Below are positions 5,422-9,405 of a stretch of 9,405 bases of DNA, piece by piece. The notes under the pieces were generated by a model. That model worked only from the letters and a program-made list of their open reading frames with translations. It did no database searches and had not been told where the DNA came from. Both the position numbers and the translations under genes were made by a program. Position 1 is the stretch's first letter, and every line of letters begins with the position of its first letter. This stretch comes from Treponema sp. (GTDB lineage: Bacteria; Spirochaetota; Spirochaetia; Treponematales; Treponemataceae), in assembly GCA_024699205.1 (NCBI GenBank), contig JAILQA010000300.1, positions 1-9,405 of the forward strand, written 5' to 3'.

Positions 5422-6109
5422 CCAATAGAACATCGCAACCAATATCACAGGCGCGGATAGAATTACCAAAAACTTCTCTTGAAGTTCCTGTGATTTCTCC
5501 TGCGATTACCTTTTTTGTTCCCTCTATTAGCTGAGGAATAAAGTCTGGTTTTATAGGAATTGTTCCATGGCAAGCATAAATTAAATCAAACTGATCAGAC
5601 ATTTTCTGTATCTTTTCCAATGATTGAATATAATCTTTAATATTCCTGCGTGAACCAAACATATAAACTTCGCTGTTTTGCTGAACTGTATCTCCACTAA
5701 AAAAATAACGTCTATTTATATCAAGAAGGCCAATGCTTCCCGGTGTATGCCCTGGAAGCCAGACAATTTTTACAGGACGATTGCCTAAATCAATTATTTC
5801 ACCATCACTTACCGGAACAATTTTTGTACCATCACCCAAACCATGAGCACGATAATTTTCTTCTTCTGCCGCATGCATATAAACTTCATAAAAATCTTTA
5901 TTTCCACCAACATGATCAGAATCAGAATGAGTATTAATCACCCTTAACTGAAGAGGGGTTAGTTTTTTAGCAGCCTCTTTTACCTTACCTATATTCATTC
6001 CTGTATCAATCAGCAAGGCTTCATCACAACCTGCAAGTAGAAAAAACCGAACGAATCCTTCACTCAGAATCCAGGTTGATTCATCAATTTTTGTAATCTC
6101 ATAATCCAT
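5414..6109 (-). CDS. Metallo-beta-lactamase-fold hydrolase
   Basis: A 231-residue cytoplasmic MBL-superfamily protein, similar in size to glyoxalase-II-like and general MBL hydrolases. The metal-binding set is THSDSDHVGG (His61, Asp63, Asp65, His66), PGHTPGS (His121), FSGDT (Asp140) and ACHG (His181). The usual second His of the H-x-H-x-D-H motif is Asp63 here, which would change one metal ligand; the remaining ligands are intact. It lacks the C-terminal substrate-binding domain of true glyoxalase II and the beta-CASP insert of RNases, so substrate cannot be named; thioesters, phosphodiesters or lactones are all used in the superfamily. The start at 6109 has GAGGA (6119-6123) with a 9-nt gap. 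Transcribed alone, it diverges from the Phe-rich membrane protein gene and converges on the lipoprotein gene. Confidence 0.9.
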   Translation of the reverse strand: MDYEITKIDESTWILSEGFVRFFLLAGCDEALLIDTGMNIGKVKEAAKKLTPLQLRVINTHSDSDHVGGNKDFYEVYMHAAEEENYRAHGLGDGTKIVPVSDGEIIDLGNRPVKIVWLPGHTPGSIGLLDINRRYFFSGDTVQQNSEVYMFGSRRNIKDYIQSLEKIQKMSDQFDLIYACHGTIPIKPDFIPQLIEGTKKVIAGEITGTSREVFGNSIRACDIGCDVLLVD

Positions 6110-6130
6110 AAAAAGCCATCCTCATTTTTA

Positions 6131-6136
6131 ATTATA
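6131..6136 (-). promoter_or_regulatory. Candidate -10 element of the MBL gene
   Basis: On the minus strand a perfect TATAAT (plus-strand attata) lies about 20 bp upstream of the MBL start codon. No good -35 is found at 16-18 bp. An imperfect dyad AACCA-TGTTTT-TGGTT begins at its edge (6136-6151) and could bind an activator or repressor in place of a -35 contact; that is speculative. Confidence 0.4.
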
Positions 6137-6186
6137 ACCATGTTTTTGGTTTATGCACTATTTTTTTAACAATGATTAAGGATTTC

Positions 6187-6198
6187 TTGCAATTGCAA
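6187..6198. promoter_or_regulatory. Perfect 12-bp palindrome overlapping a -35 element
   Basis: TTGCAATTGCAA is a perfect palindrome whose right half is also the -35 hexamer (TTGCAA, 6193-6198) of the downstream gene. Flanking AATGATT (6171-6177) and AATCATT (6199-6205) are complementary to each other, adding more symmetry. The layout resembles a repressor operator that would occlude the -35. No dedicated regulator gene is adjacent. Confidence 0.4.
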
Positions 6199-6221
6199 AA
6201 TCATTCTGTTTTTCCTATACT
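6193..6221 (+). promoter_or_regulatory. Strong-looking sigma-70 promoter giving a probably leaderless mRNA
   Basis: TTGCAA (6193-6198) and TATACT (6216-6221) are separated by exactly 17 bp. The usual start distance places the first transcribed base at about 6228, which is the A of the ATG of the downstream gene. No Shine-Dalgarno sequence is visible before that ATG, consistent with a leaderless transcript. Confidence 0.6.
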
Positions 6222-6227
6222 TAAAGA

Positions 6228-6914
6228 ATGGCACTAGAGCAAAAATTGCACAGAATATCCCTTTTTTTTAAAAAATCTTTTCTTCCCGCCTTTGTTTTTC
6301 TTTTTTGTTTTAATGCTTTTTCTCTTTCATTTTCTATTGGAGTAGACCTTAATAACGTTTTTTTTAATTCCGAAAGGCTTACCCTAGCCTCTGATGGCAC
6401 TGCTTTTTTAGAAACAGAACCTTTTAAAATTCCAGTTTTTTTGGGGGCTGGCTTTTCAACACGTTTTATTCAGCGGGATGTAAATAAAGATTTATATTAT
6501 TTTTGTAAAAACTACGAGGATTTATATTTTAATAAGGGATTTTCTTTTTACTCTGGTTATGCTTTTACTTTTCCAATGATAGATAGATTTTTTTTCCAGA
6601 CTCAGCCTGCTCTTTTTTATAAGTATTCAACCACTGAGTTTTTTAAGCAGATTATATCCCTATCAGGAAAACAAAGACTCGTGCAGGAAACCCTTCATCA
6701 GATGGGAGTTTTTTTACCTTTTACGCTGGGTATTAATCTTAATCATTTTAATATTATGTTCAGACTTACAGCAATTTATATTCCAATCTATTTTCTAGAT
6801 GACGATTATTATGTTATAAATAACGGAAGATATGTTATCAGCTTCTCTGATTCAAATTTTAAATATAATTCCTTTGGATATTCTTTTGGATTTTTAGTAA
6901 AATATACACTCTGA
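6228..6914 (+). CDS. Phe-rich exported protein, probable outer-membrane beta-barrel
   Basis: I do not recognise the family. The 228-residue product has a long signal-peptide-like start (charged residues 1-16 containing KKS, then a hydrophobic Phe-rich core at about 17-34) with no clear lipobox. The mature part has no long hydrophobic helices. It alternates aromatic and polar residues, for example in SFYSGYAFTFPMIDRFFF and the C-terminal FGYSFGFLVKYTL, as outer-membrane beta-strands do. Phe is about one residue in six (I count 38), with many Tyr. The gene has several T7-T8 tracts (for example 6262-6269 and 6588-6595). The start at 6228 has no Shine-Dalgarno sequence but lies where the promoter predicts transcription begins. 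A TTG at 6246 with weak AGAG upstream is an alternative start. It ends 37 bp before metF and may share its transcript. Surface location is inferred. Confidence 0.7.
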   Translation: MALEQKLHRISLFFKKSFLPAFVFLFCFNAFSLSFSIGVDLNNVFFNSERLTLASDGTAFLETEPFKIPVFLGAGFSTRFIQRDVNKDLYYFCKNYEDLYFNKGFSFYSGYAFTFPMIDRFFFQTQPALFYKYSTTEFFKQIISLSGKQRLVQETLHQMGVFLPFTLGINLNHFNIMFRLTAIYIPIYFLDDDYYVINNGRYVISFSDSNFKYNSFGYSFGFLVKYTL

Positions 6915-6939
6915 TAAATCTGATAAAAAATCTGATAAA
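6910..6939 (+). repeat. Three direct copies of TCTGATAAA before metF
   Basis: TCTGATAAA occurs at 6910-6918, 6919-6927 and 6931-6939. The first two copies are in tandem and the third follows after 3 bp. The first copy includes the TGA stop of the upstream gene and the last ends 2 nt before the metF Shine-Dalgarno (GGAG 6942-6945). It could be a slippage product, a regulator site, or translation-initiation context for metF. Confidence 0.75.
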
Positions 6940-6951
6940 ATGGAGATTTAA

Positions 6952-7848
6952 ATGATAAACGAAAACGAACTTAGCAAAAAAACAATTTTTTCTTTTGAGA
7001 TTTTCCCGCCTAAAAAAAATATGCCGATTGATACGATTTTTAATACTCTTGATCAACTTAAGGATTTAAGTCCGGATTTTATTTCTGTTACTTTTGGTGC
7101 AGGTGGAAGTGAAAATTGTGAAAACGCTCTGGCGATTGCTAAGCGGGTTAAGGATGAATGTAAGGTTGAATCTGTTATCCACATGCCAAGTATAAACATG
7201 ACAAAGGCTGATGCTCTTTATTGTCTGAATGAGTTTAAAAATGCCGGAATTGATAATATTCTTGCTTTGCGTGGTGACAGAGTTGAAGGTAAAGAACCTA
7301 TTAACGATTTTCCTCATGCCAGTGATTTGATTTCCTTTATCAAAGATTTTGATTCTAAACGTGATGATGGAAAATCCTTTAAGATATTTGGCGCCTGCTA
7401 TCCAGAATTACATCCACAGTCTGATTCTGTATACAATGATATTGATAATCTCAAGAAAAAAGTAGACTCTGGTGCGAGTCATCTTCTTTCACAATTATTT
7501 TTTGATAATGAAAAGTTCTACAGATTCCAGGAAAGATGTCAGATTAAAGGTATAAATGTTCCGATTGAAGCAGGAATTATGCCGGCAACAAATAAAAAAT
7601 CAATTGAACGAATGGTAAGTATTACAAATGCAGTTTTGCCAAAGAAGTTTACTGATATGATGGATCGCTATCAGGATAATCCGGAAGCAATCAGAGATGC
7701 AGGAATTGCCTATGCAATTGATCAAATTGTTGATTTAGTTACTCACGGAGTTCAGGGCATTCATCTTTATACAATGAACAACCCTCATGTTGCCCGTAAA
7801 ATTTACGAAGCGACGAAATCGCTCTTTGACGTTCCGCCGCTCGCATAA
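6952..7848 (+). CDS. metF: 5,10-methylenetetrahydrofolate reductase
   Basis: A 298-residue flavoprotein TIM barrel, the normal length for bacterial MetF (E. coli 296), which reduces 5,10-methylene-THF to 5-methyl-THF for methionine synthesis and one-carbon metabolism in the cytoplasm. Family marks in order: FSFEIFPP (Glu16 aligns with catalytic Glu28 of E. coli), ISVTFGAGGS (45-53), HMPSINMT (77-84), ILALRGD (Asp108, FAD contact by alignment with Asp120), FGACYPELHP (146-155), LLSQLFFD (Gln181), IEAGIMPAT (205-212) and VQGIHLYTMN (267-276). The ATG at 6952 has GGAG (6942-6945) 6 nt upstream. There are no obvious partner genes (metH, metE or folate genes) next to it. It may be read from the promoter of the preceding membrane protein gene, since only 37 bp separate them. 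It converges on the peptidyl-prolyl isomerase gene. Confidence 0.96.
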   Translation: MINENELSKKTIFSFEIFPPKKNMPIDTIFNTLDQLKDLSPDFISVTFGAGGSENCENALAIAKRVKDECKVESVIHMPSINMTKADALYCLNEFKNAGIDNILALRGDRVEGKEPINDFPHASDLISFIKDFDSKRDDGKSFKIFGACYPELHPQSDSVYNDIDNLKKKVDSGASHLLSQLFFDNEKFYRFQERCQIKGINVPIEAGIMPATNKKSIERMVSITNAVLPKKFTDMMDRYQDNPEAIRDAGIAYAIDQIVDLVTHGVQGIHLYTMNNPHVARKIYEATKSLFDVPPLA

Positions 7849-7857
7849 AAACATAAA

Positions 7858-7879
7858 ATTATAAGCTTAAAATTATAAT
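7858..7879. terminator. Weak A-T inverted repeat between convergent metF and PPIase genes
   Basis: ATTATAA-GCTTAAAA-TTATAAT is a perfect 7-bp inverted repeat in the 34-bp gap between the two stop codons, followed on the plus strand by CTTTTATTT. The position suits a shared terminator, but the stem is entirely A-T, so its strength is doubtful. Confidence 0.3.
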
Positions 7880-7882
7880 CTT

Positions 7883-8905
7883 TTATTTCACTACTTTTAC
7901 ATCAAAGCAGATGTAGGCATCTCCCGGTATAACTCCAGGATATCCGCGCTTTCCATAAGCCAATTCTGGAGGAAGAACCATGTGGCGAACTTCACCATAT
8001 TCCATTTCTTCAACCATCATATCAAAACCAGGAATCATCTGGCCTGCACCAGTTTTGAACTCTAAAGGTTCGTGTCCCTGTGGATGGAAATAGCTTGAAG
8101 CATCAAACAAAGTTCCATCAACTAAGAAGCCCTTATATTCAACAGTAACCTGTTTACCCTTTCCAACTTTTTTACCGTTTCCTTTTTCAAGAATCTGATA
8201 ATAAATGCCGTTTGGAGTTTTTGTACAGTCTTTAATTACTGCTTCCATTTTTTTAGCTTCTTTTTCAGCGTTGAGTTTTTTCTGTGTTTCAATCAGCTTG
8301 TCAAAATCCTTCTGTGTTGCCTTGAACTTGTTTGCATCTGCACCCTGACGAATAATTGTAATAGATTTGATTGTATCGTTCTGAGCAACTGCATCTACAA
8401 CTTTCTGGCTTTCTGCATCTACAACTTCACCAAAAATTGTGTGTTTGTAGTTGAGCCAGTCTGTAGGAACGTGAGTAATAAAGAACTGACTTCCGTTTGT
8501 ATCTGGACCAGAGTTTGCCATAGCAAGTTTACCAGGTTTATCAAAAATAAAACCGTCTACAAACTCATCTGGGAACTTATAACCAGGACCACCTGTTCCG
8601 TTTCCCTGTGGATCTCCACCCTGAATCATAAAATCTGCAATTACACGATGGAACTTTAATCCATTATAAAAAGGTTTTCCTTTTGCTGCGTCCAAAGTTC
8701 CTTCTGCCAGGCCGACAAAATTAGTTACTGTCATCGGTGTTTCTTTGTAGAACAGATTTAAAGTGATAGTTCCTTTTTCTGTTTCCAAAACGGCATACAA
8801 TCCGTCTTTTCCATTTAAAATTTCCATATTATTCCCCTTTGGACTACAGGCTGAACTTGAAAGTATAGTTAATCCTATTAAAAGTCCTAATAAAGTTTTT
8901 TTCAT
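7883..8905 (-). CDS. Dual peptidyl-prolyl isomerase lipoprotein: cyclophilin-FKBP fusion
   Basis: A 340-residue exported folding enzyme with two unrelated prolyl isomerase domains. Residues 1-19 form a signal peptide ending SSAC; Cys20 is a probable lipidation site, although Ser at -3 is a loose lipobox. Residues about 36-188 are a cyclophilin with its active-site set intact: FHR (Arg87), DFMIQGG (Phe92, Gln95), GSQFFIT (Phe141/142), DWLNYKH (Trp150, His155). A charged, helical linker (about 190-228, Lys/Glu-rich) joins an FKBP domain (about 230-340) with VEYKGF (Tyr257), LFDAS (Phe267, Asp268), QMIPGF (Ile291, Phe294), ELAYG (Tyr317) and CFDVKVV (Phe334), matching the FKBP12 pocket. Fusions in this CYP-then-FKBP order, called dual-family immunophilins, are known from some bacteria including treponemes. 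The likely role is folding of periplasmic or outer-membrane proteins. AGGAGA (8911-8916) lies 5 nt before the ATG. GATAAT (8955-8960, minus strand) is a possible -10. Confidence 0.95.
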   Translation of the reverse strand: MKKTLLGLLIGLTILSSSACSPKGNNMEILNGKDGLYAVLETEKGTITLNLFYKETPMTVTNFVGLAEGTLDAAKGKPFYNGLKFHRVIADFMIQGGDPQGNGTGGPGYKFPDEFVDGFIFDKPGKLAMANSGPDTNGSQFFITHVPTDWLNYKHTIFGEVVDAESQKVVDAVAQNDTIKSITIIRQGADANKFKATQKDFDKLIETQKKLNAEKEAKKMEAVIKDCTKTPNGIYYQILEKGNGKKVGKGKQVTVEYKGFLVDGTLFDASSYFHPQGHEPLEFKTGAGQMIPGFDMMVEEMEYGEVRHMVLPPELAYGKRGYPGVIPGDAYICFDVKVVK

Positions 8906-8922
8906 TTTTTTCTCCTATTTTT

Positions 8923-8946
8923 CCAGGTCAAACGTATCTGACATGG
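8923..8946. promoter_or_regulatory. Imperfect inverted repeat just upstream of the PPIase gene
   Basis: On the minus strand CCATGTCA-GATACGTT-TGACCTGG forms an 8-bp inverted repeat with one mismatch and an 8-nt centre, ending 6 nt before the Shine-Dalgarno sequence. It is the only marked symmetry in the 56-bp gap between the two minus-strand genes. It may be a 5'-UTR hairpin or a protein-binding site. No T-run follows in the direction of transcription, so it is not a typical terminator. Confidence 0.4.
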
Positions 8947-8961
8947 CTTATTTTATTATCA

Positions 8962-9405
8962 CTAAAACTGTTTTATAAACCAGTTATAAACTGCATCCAA
9001 ACGTGAAGTCATTGATTCGGTAATCTGTCCTTTCATTCCCGGATATTTTGCACTGTCTAAATCTGTAAAAAGATACAAAAGGATTTCGTCACCCTTGTCT
9101 TCCACAAAAATAAAGATTTTAAGATTTTCGGGAGCAATTGCCTTGAAGGGGCCGATTCCAATCGTGCTTGTTGTTGTAAAAACTGCAAGCATGTTTTTTT
9201 CGCCCTGATAATAGTTCAAACGGTAAAAAATATCACCAAAACTGTTATCTTTCTGGTAGCAGTAACTTATTTGACCATCTGCATTTCCAGTATTCAAATC
9301 GGCAATTTTCTTTTTGCTGTTTTCGCCTTCAATCATGTAGGCTTTTTCGTAGAGTACGAGAGTTTTGTTTTTTGTTGTAGAAAAATATTTCATTCCCTGC
9401 ATTGT
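8962..9405 (-). CDS. Unrecognised protein, C-terminal part (5' end probably outside window)
   Basis: I do not recognise this family. About 147 codons are present, ending in TAG at 8962-8964. The frame stays open to the right edge. The first in-window ATG (9402) and the next (9393) lack a Shine-Dalgarno sequence, so the gene very probably starts further right and any signal peptide is out of view. The visible part has a segment resembling strands (KYFSTTKNKTLVLYEKAYMI), a Gly-Asp-Ile-Phe-Tyr-Arg-Leu-Asn-Tyr-Tyr stretch, a TTTSTIGIGPFKAIAPENL stretch, alternating hydrophobic strands (KIFIFVE, EILLYLF) and an amphipathic C-terminal helix (SRLDAVYNWFIKQF). There are no membrane helices and no catalytic motif I can name. 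The look is of a small secreted alpha/beta protein of the kind frequent in treponemes. It lies 56 bp upstream of the PPIase lipoprotein gene on the same strand and may be co-transcribed. Confidence 0.7.
   Translation of the reverse strand, partial: TMQGMKYFSTTKNKTLVLYEKAYMIEGENSKKKIADLNTGNADGQISYCYQKDNSFGDIFYRLNYYQGEKNMLAVFTTTSTIGIGPFKAIAPENLKIFIFVEDKGDEILLYLFTDLDSAKYPGMKGQITESMTSRLDAVYNWFIKQF

Noticed and set aside
6859..7317. Minus-strand frames opposite the end of the Phe-rich gene and metF
   Set aside because: Their composition is typical of antisense frames in AT-rich DNA, and metF is unambiguous on the plus strand.
8926..8931. Second MerR-like -35 (TTGACC on the minus strand) before the PPIase gene
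   Set aside because: A -10 at 17-19 bp would fall at or inside the start codon, and no dyad of the MerR type is centred there.
8441..8978. Plus-strand frames opposite the PPIase gene
   Set aside because: They are shadows of the two-domain isomerase gene, whose active-site motifs are complete on the minus strand.

Overview
The window is AT-rich bacterial DNA, and I infer a spirochaete, most likely a Treponema of the gut or rumen type. The reasons are several lipoprotein-like signal peptides with loose lipoboxes, a secreted cyclophilin-FKBP fusion, a Phe/Tyr-rich probable outer-membrane protein and low-GC codon use. The taxonomic call is an inference from style, not from a marker gene. The adjacent trpB-trpA pair indicates tryptophan synthesis, which host-restricted treponemes generally lack.

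Layout. Positions 1-1117 (+) hold the end of trpB and all of trpA, with a 10-codon mini-ORF between them whose stop overlaps the trpA start (ATGA). Convergent to these, 1145-2872 (-) is a compact three-gene operon. In transcription order it encodes a YhfC/CPBP-like polytopic membrane peptidase, a MerR-type regulator carrying two C-terminal transmembrane helices, and a YbjQ (UPF0145) protein. Its promoter has the MerR hallmark: a perfect 7-bp dyad between -35 and -10 elements spaced 19 bp apart. This is the most interesting part of the window, because a membrane-tethered transcription factor sits next to a putative intramembrane protease under a MerR-type promoter, which suggests an autoregulated membrane-sensing circuit.

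Divergent from that operon, 3042-4691 (+) encodes an unusual cytoplasmic fusion of a HAD-like hydrolase and an SGNH/GDSL esterase. Then come a C39/papain-like cysteine-peptidase lipoprotein (4744-5391, +), a convergent metallo-beta-lactamase-fold hydrolase (5414-6109, -), and a divergent Phe-rich probable outer-membrane beta-barrel protein (6228-6914, +) whose promoter predicts a leaderless mRNA. The methylenetetrahydrofolate reductase gene metF follows (6952-7848, +), preceded by three copies of a 9-bp repeat.

The right end is on the minus strand: a cyclophilin-FKBP dual peptidyl-prolyl isomerase lipoprotein (7883-8905), and upstream of it the 3' part of a gene I do not recognise (8962 to the window edge). 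No tRNA, rRNA, CRISPR array, insertion sequence or prophage gene was seen. The region looks chromosomal, with short transcription units in mixed orientation.
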